Positions 1 to 6,354 of a stretch of 6,621 nucleotides of DNA are shown here, piece by piece. A program made the translations under genes and the position numbers. The notes below the pieces were generated by a model that searched no databases, was not told where the DNA came from, and saw nothing but the letters and a program-made list of their open reading frames with translations. Source of the stretch: VAZQ01 sp036406655 (GTDB taxonomy: Bacteria; Pseudomonadota; Alphaproteobacteria; Rhizobiales; Xanthobacteraceae); NCBI GenBank assembly GCA_036406655.1, contig DASXAP010000168.1:1-6621 (forward strand), written 5' to 3'. The first letter of the stretch is position 1. Every line of letters begins with the position of its first letter.

Positions 1-812
1 CGGTCAGCGTCGATGGGCATCTGCCGGGGCTGCAGCGGCACATCGTAGAGCGCTTGTTCAAGCTCGTCCCGCAACAGGCCGTTTTGCTGGGGACGCTATC
101 GCAGGTCTTGTCGCCCTACGACCTCAACCCGCTCAACATCAACCCGCTGAGGGACCTGATCGAGCGCTTTGTCGATTTCGAGGCCATCCGCGGCGACTGC
201 AGCCGCGAGCTGTTCATCGCCGCCACCAACGTGCATACCGGCGAGCAACGGATATTCCGACGCGCGGAGATTACCGCCGAGACCGTGATGGCATCGGCCT
301 GCCTGCCGCTCGTGTTCCGGGCGGTGAAGATCGAGGGCGTGCCCTATTGGGATGGCGGGTTCACCGGCAATCCGCCGATCATTCCGTTCCTGAGCGCAAC
401 CGCGACGGAAGACGTGCTCCTCATCCAGATCAATCCGCGCGAACGCCGCATGCTTCCAACCAGCTCGCGCGAGATCATCAACCGGCTGAACGAGATCAGC
501 TTCAACGCCCCGCTGCTGTCGGAGCTGCGCGGCATCTCGCTTGTCAATCGGCTGCTCGACGAGGGCCGGCTGCCGCGCGGGCTGCGCAACGACGAATTTC
601 GCCGCCTCCGCCTGCATCGCATCGTGATGGACGATTCAGGCGAGAGCTTCGCTGCGCGCAGCACCCTCAAGCGCGACTACGAGCATTTCTCGTTGCTGCA
701 CGAGCTCGGCCGGCGCGCAGCCCGCCGGTTCCTCGATACCCGCTACGACGATATCGGCCGACGGAGCACGATTGATCTCGGCGAGGATATCCAGGCAGAA
801 TTGCTCGAGTAG
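1..812 (+). CDS. Patatin-like phospholipase family protein, C-terminal part (5' end outside window)
   Basis: The reading frame is open from the left edge (first full codon at base 3) to TAG at 810-812, giving 269 visible residues. Patatin-like proteins are lipid acyl hydrolases with a Ser-Asp dyad. The serine elbow (GxSxG) would lie upstream of the window, so the nucleophile cannot be checked. The catalytic aspartate is clear: a Y-W-D-G-G-F-T-G-N-P-P motif has its Asp codon at 351-353, followed by hydrophobic IIPFL and a strand (VLLIQIN), as in the second half of the fold. The preceding block with AATNV and SACLPLVF is also typical. The C-terminus (HELGRRAARRF and a short acidic tail) resembles that of other bacterial patatin-like proteins. 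The TTG at 54 is probably not the start, because the frame continues upstream without a stop. No membrane segment is visible. The substrate is unknown. The family assignment is firm, the exact function is not. Confidence 0.87.
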   Translation, partial: VSVDGHLPGLQRHIVERLFKLVPQQAVLLGTLSQVLSPYDLNPLNINPLRDLIERFVDFEAIRGDCSRELFIAATNVHTGEQRIFRRAEITAETVMASACLPLVFRAVKIEGVPYWDGGFTGNPPIIPFLSATATEDVLLIQINPRERRMLPTSSREIINRLNEISFNAPLLSELRGISLVNRLLDEGRLPRGLRNDEFRRLRLHRIVMDDSGESFAARSTLKRDYEHFSLLHELGRRAARRFLDTRYDDIGRRSTIDLGEDIQAELLE

Positions 813-894
813 ACGGATGCCCGGCCCTCGGCGCAGCGCGCGCTCAGCCGTGCTGGCACCTCGCTCGCCCGTGCCCGATCACGCGAGCCGTTCG

Positions 895-1455
895 ATGGCG
901 GATGCCGCTCCCTTGTTCGTGACCGAGCTCGCCAGCTCGCGGCTCGAAGTCCGTGTCGCCGACATCACCACGCTCGAGGTCGACGCCATCGTGAACGCTG
1001 CCAATCGTACGCTGCTCGGCGGCGGCGGGGTCGACGGGGCGATCCATCGCGCCGCCGGACCGGGGTTGCTGGCGGAATGTCGTGCGCTCGACGGCTGCGA
1101 GACCGGCTCGGCCAAGATCACCCGCGGACATCGCCTCAAGGCGAAGCACGTGATCCATGCGGTCGGGCCGGTATGGAGCGGCGGCAACAAGAACGAGGAG
1201 GGACTACTCGCAGGCTGCTATCGCACGTCGCTCGGGCTCGCCGCCGAGCGGTCCCTTGCCTCGATTGCGTTTCCGGCCATCTCGACCGGCATCTACCGCT
1301 TTCCAGCCGACAAGGCTGCGCGCATCGCGGTGCGGGCCGTCACCGAAGAGCTCGCAAGCGGGCCGAGCAGCATCGAGCGGGTGGTGTTCTGCTGCTTCTC
1401 GACCGAAGCTGCCGAGCATTACCGGGCAGCCTTTGCGGAGCTTCGCCGCGGGTAA
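895..1455 (+). CDS. Macro-domain protein, probable O-acetyl-ADP-ribose deacetylase (MacroD/YmdB type)
   Basis: This is a single macro domain of 186 residues, close to the usual size of stand-alone bacterial members. MacroD/YmdB proteins bind ADP-ribose and hydrolyse O-acetyl-ADP-ribose or remove mono-ADP-ribose from acidic residues of proteins. Visible motifs are ADIT (22-25, Asp binding adenine), NAAN (34-37), GGGGVDGAIH (42-51, with Asp47 at the catalytic position of MacroD-type enzymes), HRAAGP (51-56), HAVGPVW (88-94) and the phosphate loop STGIYRFP (130-137). The ATG at 895 is chosen because the conserved domain begins just after it. In-frame ATGs at 772 and 817 and a GTG at 871 also exist. 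Starts before 895 add an Arg/Pro/Ser-rich stretch with no family resemblance. It lies 82 bases after the patatin stop on the same strand, so it may be co-transcribed with that gene. Family is certain; the biological substrate is inferred. Confidence 0.94.
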   Translation: MADAAPLFVTELASSRLEVRVADITTLEVDAIVNAANRTLLGGGGVDGAIHRAAGPGLLAECRALDGCETGSAKITRGHRLKAKHVIHAVGPVWSGGNKNEEGLLAGCYRTSLGLAAERSLASIAFPAISTGIYRFPADKAARIAVRAVTEELASGPSSIERVVFCCFSTEAAEHYRAAFAELRRG

Positions 1456-1480
1456 GCCCGAGCCGGTGAGGCAGTGCGAA

Positions 1481-1530
1481 CGTTGCCGGAGCGGGCAACG
1501 CTCAATATGCGCCGCTGCCGCTCGGCAGCG
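1481..1530. terminator. Two GC-rich hairpins between convergent genes, possible bidirectional terminator
   Basis: The gap between the stop of the macro-domain gene and the stop of glucokinase (1456-1572) holds two perfect stems. The first pairs CGTTGCC (1481-1487) with GGCAACG (1494-1500) over a six-base loop. The second pairs CGCTGCCG (1513-1520) with CGGCAGCG (1523-1530), in practice seven pairs with a four-base loop, and can extend by three pairs past a bulge at 1512. Neither is followed by a T-run on either strand, so these are not classic intrinsic terminators. The position between converging genes fits a role in ending or stabilising transcripts, which is inference. Confidence 0.45.
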
Positions 1531-1572
1531 CGCCAGCAGACAAAGCTCGCGCGGCGTCATCCGCGCTCCGGG

Positions 1573-2571
1573 TCAGGCTGGTCCGGCAGCCAGATGCTCC
1601 GCCGCCACTGCGCAACCGAGCAGCCCCGGCTCGGGACAGGTCACCAGGACCGTCGGGATCGTCGCGAGCAGCGCCTGGTGTGGCGGGTGCGCCTCGAAGG
1701 CCTCGCGGAATGCCGGTCGGTCGAGCAGCGTTTCGAGGCCGCTGGCGACGCCGCCGGCTATGTAGACCCCGCTGAGCGCCTTGAAGGTGAGCGCGAGCGA
1801 GCCCGCAAAACGCCCGAGCAGGCGAACAAACAGCAGCGCCGCGGCCGCGGCCGCCGGTTCGCCGGCCAGCGCTGCCGAGACAATGGCCTCCGGGCTCGCA
1901 CGTGACTGTCCGCGGGGGGAGCGCCCGAACGATCGGCCTCCGCTCGGCTGCAGCGCATGGGCGAGCCGCACGAGGCCTGGGCCCGACAGCACGCACTCGG
2001 CACTGACCGCGCCGCATCGCTCTCGCATCCGCGCGAAGGGCTCGACCTCATCCGCGGCAGCCGGCCCGAATGCGGCATGACCACCCTCGCTGGCCAGCAC
2101 GTGCCAGCGATGGCCTGCGGGGACCAGCGCGGCGACCCCGAGACCGGTTCCTGGACCGAGCACCAGCTTGACCCCGTTCCGCTGCTCCCCGCTTCCCCGC
2201 CCCCGCGAAAACGACCCCAAGGGTAGGGTATCGGCGCCATCCAGGCGTGGCAGGGCCCAGGCGATCGCCTCGAAATCGTTCAGGACCGACAGCTGCGAGA
2301 ACCCAAATCGCCTGGCGAGCTCGGCACGACGAAACCGCCAGCCGGCACGGTTGGTCAGCGCGACCTCCTCGCCGTCGACGGGCCCGGCAATGGCCATCGT
2401 CGCCGCTTCCGGTCGGGCACCGGTCTCGTCGAGGTAACGGGTGACGGCGCCGGCAATCCCGGCCACCGCGTCGTTGTCGATCACCAGGATGCGCTCGGGC
2501 CGTCCCGCCGAGTTGGCGAGCGCGAAGCGGCTCTTGCTGCCGCCGATATCGGCGAGGAGGGTCAAGCTCAT
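1573..2571 (-). CDS. glk: Glucokinase (Glk family)
   Basis: This 332-residue protein belongs to the proteobacterial Glk family and catalyses ATP-dependent phosphorylation of glucose to glucose 6-phosphate in the cytosol, feeding the Entner-Doudoroff, pentose phosphate or glycolytic routes. Family landmarks run in order: the N-terminal phosphate loop LADIGGSKSRFAL (6-18), AIAGPVDG (60-67), VLNDFEAIAWALP (96-108, with Asp99 as the expected catalytic base), GPGTGLGVAAL (139-149), the sugar-contacting SEGGH (161-165, Glu162 and His165), SAECVLSGPGL (190-200, Glu192) and an adenosine-side AGG near 272. The length is close to the roughly 320 residues of E. coli Glk; the small excess includes a Ser/Arg/Gly-rich stretch around 209-226. 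The ATG at 2569-2571 places the phosphate loop at the proper N-terminal distance. The ribosome binding site is weak. It lies 162 bases beyond the acyl-CoA dehydrogenase on the same strand, so it may have its own promoter, though I could not identify one convincingly. Confidence 0.96.
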   Translation of the reverse strand: MSLTLLADIGGSKSRFALANSAGRPERILVIDNDAVAGIAGAVTRYLDETGARPEAATMAIAGPVDGEEVALTNRAGWRFRRAELARRFGFSQLSVLNDFEAIAWALPRLDGADTLPLGSFSRGRGSGEQRNGVKLVLGPGTGLGVAALVPAGHRWHVLASEGGHAAFGPAAADEVEPFARMRERCGAVSAECVLSGPGLVRLAHALQPSGGRSFGRSPRGQSRASPEAIVSAALAGEPAAAAAALLFVRLLGRFAGSLALTFKALSGVYIAGGVASGLETLLDRPAFREAFEAHPPHQALLATIPTVLVTCPEPGLLGCAVAAEHLAAGPA

Positions 2572-2687
2572 CGGCGCTTACCAGGACTCATAACACACGA
2601 ACCGCAGTTGCGTTCGGGCTCCTCTCGCAAGGTGGAGAAAATCCGTCGGTCGAGGCCGGATGCTGCCCCGGAGCGATTTGTGCCAAG

Positions 2688-2716
2688 CGGCTGCCAGCCG
2701 GCAAGAGGCAATTGCC
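2688..2716. terminator. Inverted repeats downstream of the acyl-CoA dehydrogenase, possible transcript end
   Basis: In the 162-base gap before glucokinase there is a small stem (CGGCT at 2688-2692 with AGCCG at 2696-2700, three-base loop) and a perfect ten-base palindrome GGCAATTGCC (2707-2716), just past the dehydrogenase stop at 2734-2736. An alternative pairing, TGCC 2692-2695 with GGCA 2700-2703, competes with the first. There is no T-run after it in the minus direction. It could mark the end of the upstream transcript or be an operator-like dyad near glucokinase. This is weak evidence. Confidence 0.25.
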
Positions 2717-2733
2717 ACCCCTCAGCCGCTCCC

Positions 2734-3909
2734 TCAATACGAGCGAGGCAGCTCAAGCACGTGCTCGGCGATATAGGAGAGGATCAGGTTGGTCGAGATC
2801 GGGGCGGTCTGGTAAAGCCTGGTCTCGCGGAATTTCCGCTCGATGTCGAACTCCTCGGCAAAGCCGAAGCCGCCGTGCGTCTGCAGACAGGTATCGGCCG
2901 CCGCCCAGGCAGCGTCAGCGCCGATCAGCTTGGCGAGATTGGCTTCCGCCCCGCAGTCGCGTCCGGCCTCATAGAGCAGGGCAGCCTCGCGCACCATCAG
3001 CTCGGCCGCGCGCATTTGCGAATAGGCGCGGGCGATGGGGAATTGCACGCCCTGATTTTGCCCGATCGGGCGGCCGAACACGACCCGTTCCCTGGCGTAA
3101 GCGGTCGCCTTGCCGATGAACCACTTGGCGTCGCCGACGCATTCGGCGGCGATCAGAATGCGCTCCGCATTCATGCCGCTGAGAATGTAGCGGAAGCCCT
3201 GGCCTTCCGCTCCGATCAGGTTCTCTGCCGGCACCCGCAGGTCGTCGAAGAACAGCTCGGTGGTGGCATGGTTCATCATCGTGCGGATCGGATTGATGCT
3301 GATGCCGGTGCCTTCGGCGAGTCGCATGTCGACGAGAAAGACCGAAAGCCCTTCGGTTCGCTTGCCGGCCTGCTCGCGCGGGGTGGTGCGCGCCAGCAGC
3401 AGCAGGAGATCGGAATGCTCAGCCCGCGACGTCCAGATTTTCTGACCATTGATGATGTAATGATCGGCCTCGCGCACCGCCGTGGTGCGCAGATTCAGCG
3501 TGTCGGAGCCGGATGTCGGCTCGGTGACCCCGAACGCCTGCAGCCGCAGCTGCCCCAACGCGATTGCCGGGAGCCAGCGCGCCTTCTGTGCGGCGCTGCC
3601 GTGCCGCAGCAGGGTGCCCATCGTATACATCTGCGCGTGGCACGCCGCGCCGTTGCAGCCGGAGGCGTGGATTTCCTCGAGGATGGCCGCGGCCGCGCTC
3701 ATCGGCAGCCCGCTGCCGCCGTATTCCTCCGGAATCAGAGCGGCGAGAAAGCCGGCCTCGGTGAGCGCGGCAACGAACTCGGTCGGATAGGCGCGCTCGC
3801 GATCGAGCTTGCGCCAGTACTCGCCGGGAAACCTGGCGCACAGCATGCGCACGGACTCACGCACCTGCGCGAGCTCGTCGGCGGGGAGTCGGGTTTGGGC
3901 CTCGGCCAT
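2734..3909 (-). CDS. Acyl-CoA dehydrogenase family protein with relocated catalytic glutamate
   Basis: This is a full-length 391-residue flavoprotein of the acyl-CoA dehydrogenase superfamily. It would oxidise the alpha-beta bond of an acyl-CoA with FAD and pass electrons to ETF. Helical N-terminal domain: 1-120, including IPEEYGGSGLP (59-69). FAD/substrate beta domain: FGVTEPTSGSD (126-136) and IINGQKIWTS (152-161). C-terminal helices: the FGRPIGQNQ segment (278-286) and QTHGGFGF (343-350). The usual catalytic Glu in a YEGT motif near the C-terminus is absent; the aligned segment reads YQTAPIST (366-373), putting Pro370 at the Glu position. Glu249 in SGMNAERIL (244-252) lies at the position that supplies the base in isovaleryl-CoA and long-chain acyl-CoA dehydrogenases, so the enzyme is probably active. 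The substrate cannot be named. It follows MetE-like gene A by 58 bases on the same strand, consistent with an operon. No clear ribosome binding site precedes the ATG at 3907-3909. Confidence 0.94.
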   Translation of the reverse strand: MAEAQTRLPADELAQVRESVRMLCARFPGEYWRKLDRERAYPTEFVAALTEAGFLAALIPEEYGGSGLPMSAAAAILEEIHASGCNGAACHAQMYTMGTLLRHGSAAQKARWLPAIALGQLRLQAFGVTEPTSGSDTLNLRTTAVREADHYIINGQKIWTSRAEHSDLLLLLARTTPREQAGKRTEGLSVFLVDMRLAEGTGISINPIRTMMNHATTELFFDDLRVPAENLIGAEGQGFRYILSGMNAERILIAAECVGDAKWFIGKATAYARERVVFGRPIGQNQGVQFPIARAYSQMRAAELMVREAALLYEAGRDCGAEANLAKLIGADAAWAAADTCLQTHGGFGFAEEFDIERKFRETRLYQTAPISTNLILSYIAEHVLELPRSY

Positions 3910-3933
3910 GGTCGCGTCGTCAGCTCACAGGAG

Positions 3934-3968
3934 TCTCTGTCGTCTGTCGTCTGTCGTCTGCCCTCTGT
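3934..3968. repeat. Tandem 7-base repeat, about five units
   Basis: Five consecutive seven-base units on the plus strand read TCTCTGT, CGTCTGT, CGTCTGT, CGTCTGC and CCTCTGT. The middle two are identical and the others differ by one or two bases. The tract fills most of the 58-base gap between the stop of MetE-like gene A (3968-3970) and the start of the acyl-CoA dehydrogenase, ending at the stop codon itself. It is a simple sequence repeat of unknown role. Because it is in the leader of the dehydrogenase, changes in copy number would alter spacing ahead of that gene. Confidence 0.8.
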
Positions 3969-5068
3969 TACCCCCACACCTCGTCGGCCACCTCGACGAT
4001 GCGCCGCAGCTTCGCCCATTGCTCCTCCTCGGTCAGCAGGTTGCCCTCCTCGGTGGAGGCGAAGCCGCACTGGCCGGAGATGCAGAGCTGGTCGAGCGGC
4101 GCATATTTGGCCGCTTCCTCGATGCGGCGCTTGAGCAGGTCCTTGCTCTCGAGCGCGCCGGTCTTGGTCGTCACGATCCCCAGCACCACGCGCTTGCCCT
4201 TGGGAAGCAGCCGCAGCGGCTCGAAGCCGCCCGCCCGCTCGGTGTCGTACTCCATGAAATAGCCATGCACGTTGATGTCGTTGAACAGGATCTCCTGCAC
4301 GGCGTCGTACCCGCCGCTTCCCATGAAGGTTGATTTGTAGTTGCCGCGGCAAAGATGCATGGTGACGGTCATGTCGGCGGGAATGTCGGACATCGCCGTG
4401 TTGATCAGCTCGCCGTAAAGCCTGCCGAGCCGTTGCGGATCATCGCCGCGGTCGCGCATCTGCTGGCAATATTTCGGATCGCACAACATGGCGATGAACA
4501 CCTCGTCGAGCTGCAGGTAACGGCAGCCGGCGTCGGCGAAGGCGCGCACCGCCTTGCGGTAGGCCTGGCCGAGGTCGGCGAAGAACGGGTCGAGCGTGGG
4601 GTAGACCGACTTGTCGATCGGAGTCATCAGCGGGCGGCCGTAGATCGCCGAGGGCGCCGGGATGGTGATCTTCGGCACGCGATCGGTATGCGCGGCCACG
4701 AACTTGAAATGCTCGATCATCGGGTGGCCGGAGAAGCCGACCCTGCCGGTCACCTTGACGCCTTCGTTGCGGGTGGTCCCGCCGGCGAAGGCGATGCCGC
4801 TCTCCATCACGTGCTTCTCGACCCCATCGAGTCCCCAGAGAAAATCGAGGTGCCACCACGAGCGCCGGAACTCACCGTCGGTCACGGCTCGCAGCCCGAC
4901 CTCCTCCTGCTTGCTTATGGCGCGCTCGATCTCGCGATCTTCGACCGCCTTCAGCTCGGCCTGGGAAATCTCGCCTCTGGCGCGCTTCTCACGCGCCTCC
5001 TTCAGGACCGCAGGACGCAGGAGACTGCCGACATGATCGGCGCGAAACGGCGGCTTGGCTTGCTGCAT
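3968..5068 (-). CDS. Short MetE-like methyltransferase, copy A (cobalamin-independent methionine synthase C-terminal fold)
   Basis: This 366-residue protein corresponds to the C-terminal catalytic barrel of MetE alone; true MetE has about 750 residues with a second N-terminal barrel. It resembles YxjG/YxjH-type proteins, usually labelled 5-methyltetrahydropteroyltriglutamate-homocysteine methyltransferase. Visible landmarks are DHVGSLLRP (11-19, equivalent to the IGS motif near homocysteine), TDGEFRR (63-69, Glu66), YLQLDE (184-189, Asp188) and the full zinc set: His238 and Cys240 in HLCRGN, Glu273 in FMEYD, and Cys334 in QCGFAST. The GPVTxxxWSF element that contacts folate in MetE is replaced by IPAPSAIYG (136-144), with no Trp. 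The role is a zinc-activated thiol methyl transfer; both donor and acceptor are unproven. The start ATG at 5066-5068 has a good AGGGG site six bases upstream and matches the N-terminus of copy B. It lies between copy B and the acyl-CoA dehydrogenase on the same strand. Confidence 0.92.
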   Translation of the reverse strand: MQQAKPPFRADHVGSLLRPAVLKEAREKRARGEISQAELKAVEDREIERAISKQEEVGLRAVTDGEFRRSWWHLDFLWGLDGVEKHVMESGIAFAGGTTRNEGVKVTGRVGFSGHPMIEHFKFVAAHTDRVPKITIPAPSAIYGRPLMTPIDKSVYPTLDPFFADLGQAYRKAVRAFADAGCRYLQLDEVFIAMLCDPKYCQQMRDRGDDPQRLGRLYGELINTAMSDIPADMTVTMHLCRGNYKSTFMGSGGYDAVQEILFNDINVHGYFMEYDTERAGGFEPLRLLPKGKRVVLGIVTTKTGALESKDLLKRRIEEAAKYAPLDQLCISGQCGFASTEEGNLLTEEEQWAKLRRIVEVADEVWG

Positions 5069-5074
5069 GGCTTA

Positions 5075-5079
5075 CCCCT
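5075..5079 (-). promoter_or_regulatory. Ribosome binding site of MetE-like copy A
   Basis: On the minus strand AGGGG is followed by six bases and then the ATG at 5066-5068. This is the clearest Shine-Dalgarno sequence in the minus-strand block and fixes the start of copy A. Other genes of the block have weak or no such site. Confidence 0.7.
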
Positions 5080-5176
5080 GGCGAGTCGCAGATCGATAGG
5101 GACGACAAACGATCGGAAGACGGATCGGATCGGAAAGATGTCTTGTCCGGCCTCCTCAGTCATCTGTGCTCACGCT

Positions 5177-6280
5177 TCACCTCCACACCGCGTCGGCCAC
5201 CTCGACGACCCGCGCGAGCTTTGCCCATTGCTCGTCCTCGGTCAGCAGGTTACCCTCCTCGGTGGACGCGAAGCCGCATTGCGGTGACAGGCATAACTGC
5301 TCGAGCGCAACGAATTTGGCGGCCTGATCGATGCGGCGCCTGATCTCGTCGCTGCCTTCGAGCTGACCGCTCTTCGAGGTGACGAGCCCGAGGACCACGG
5401 TCTTGCCCTTCGGAAGGAGCCGCAAGGGCTCGAAGCCGCCGGCGCGATCGGTGTCATATTCCATGAAGTAAGCATCGACGTTGATCTCGTTGAAGAGGAC
5501 GTCGGCAACCGGCTCATAGCCGCCGGAGGCCACGAAGGTGGACTGGAAATTGCCGCGGCACAGGTGCATCGCCCTGGTCATGTCGGCGGGCGCATCCGCG
5601 AAGGCGGCGTTGATCATGCGGGCATAGCTGTGCGGCAGCTCGGCGGGGTCCTCGCCGCGCCCGGCGACCACCTCGCGCAGCCGAGGGTCGCAAAGATAAG
5701 CGAGGTTGACCTCGTCGAGCTGCAGATATCGGCAGCCCGCGTCGGCAAAGGCGCGCACCGCCCGGCGGTAGCTTTCGCCGAGATCGCGATAAAAATCCTC
5801 CATTGCCGGATAGATGTCGGCCGGCACCGCGTCGCGGCCGTAGCGGAAATGCAGCGACGACGGCGAGGGTATGGTCATCTTCGCGACTGCCCTGGTGCGC
5901 GCGGCGACGAACTTGAAATGCCCGATCATGGGGTGCGGCCGCCAGGAACCGAGCCTGCCGATCACCCGCAGCATCATCGGCTTGGGCTGGCGCCCCTGGA
6001 ACTTGATCTTGCGCTCGCCGAGATACGCCTCGACGCCTTCCAGGCGGCCGAGGAAATCGTAGTTCCAGAATGCGCGGCGAAACTCGCCGTCGGTGACGGA
6101 CCTGAGACCGACGTGCTCCTGCTTCTCGATGACCTTCTCGATCTCGCGATCCTCAATCGCCTCGAGCTCTTCGACCGTGATCTCACCGCGCTCCCGCTTT
6201 GCCCGCGCCTCCTTCAGCGCGGGAGGGCGCAGGAGGCTGCCGACGTGATCGGCGCGAAACGGCGGCTTGGCACGCGGCAT
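5177..6280 (-). CDS. Short MetE-like methyltransferase, copy B (paralogue of copy A)
   Basis: This 367-residue single-barrel MetE-like protein is closely related to copy A: over the last 96 residues I count 24 differences by eye. All zinc ligands are kept: His239 and Cys241 in HLCRGN, Glu274 in FMEYD and Cys335 in QCGFAST. DHVGSLLRP (11-19), TDGEFRR (63-69) and YLQLDE (185-190) are also kept. The folate-side Trp motif is again missing, with IPSPSSLHF at 137-145. The copies differ most at about 70-105 and 145-165, so substrate use may differ. The ATG at 6278-6280 is chosen because the protein then aligns from residue 1 with copy A (xxxAKPPFRADHVG). An in-frame GTG at 6356-6358 would overlap the dioxygenase stop in a GTGA arrangement, but adds 26 Arg/Ala/Pro-rich residues without counterpart in copy A. 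The expected role is zinc-dependent methyl transfer to a thiol; the reaction is unproven. It lies 74 bases after the dioxygenase. Confidence 0.92.
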   Translation of the reverse strand: MPRAKPPFRADHVGSLLRPPALKEARAKRERGEITVEELEAIEDREIEKVIEKQEHVGLRSVTDGEFRRAFWNYDFLGRLEGVEAYLGERKIKFQGRQPKPMMLRVIGRLGSWRPHPMIGHFKFVAARTRAVAKMTIPSPSSLHFRYGRDAVPADIYPAMEDFYRDLGESYRRAVRAFADAGCRYLQLDEVNLAYLCDPRLREVVAGRGEDPAELPHSYARMINAAFADAPADMTRAMHLCRGNFQSTFVASGGYEPVADVLFNEINVDAYFMEYDTDRAGGFEPLRLLPKGKTVVLGLVTSKSGQLEGSDEIRRRIDQAAKFVALEQLCLSPQCGFASTEEGNLLTEDEQWAKLARVVEVADAVWR

Positions 6281-6354
6281 GCGAGGCGCTCGCGGTCTGT
6301 CTGCGTCGTACGGGGCACGGCATGCCGCAGGGCTGCGGCCTGCTCGACGTCCGC

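Noticed and set aside
1..1455. Patatin-like and macro-domain genes as an anti-phage defence or toxin pair
   Set aside because: Patatin-like effectors and macro domains do occur in defence or ADP-ribosylation systems, but here no sensor, nucleotide cyclase or ADP-ribosyltransferase is seen, and both look like housekeeping family members in normal genomic composition.
1502..2017. Minus-strand open frame of 171 codons overlapping glucokinase
   Set aside because: It is an alternative frame inside the glucokinase gene, low in complexity and rich in Arg, Ala and Gly. It would only matter if glucokinase had a frameshift, and glucokinase is intact.
2608..4134. Long plus-strand open frame of 508 codons opposite the acyl-CoA dehydrogenase
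   Set aside because: It lies antisense to a clear, full-length conserved enzyme, has no recognisable domain, and ends in Arg/Pro-rich sequence. Long antisense frames are expected in GC-rich coding DNA.
5069..5163. Possible small minus-strand peptide starting at 5163 in the gap between the MetE-like genes
   Set aside because: The frame begins with a plausible short peptide but runs on into copy A in a different frame with no stop in the gap, and has no family resemblance or convincing ribosome binding site.
4355..5287. Plus-strand open frame of 310 codons opposite MetE-like copy A
   Set aside because: It mirrors the conserved gene on the other strand and shows no family motif. A similar frame opposite copy B (5564-6406) comes from the paralogy of the sense genes, not from coding on this strand.
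3968..6280. MetE-like pair as one broken or split methionine synthase
   Set aside because: Both proteins represent the same C-terminal barrel and both are complete with their own zinc sites, so they are paralogues and not the two halves of MetE.
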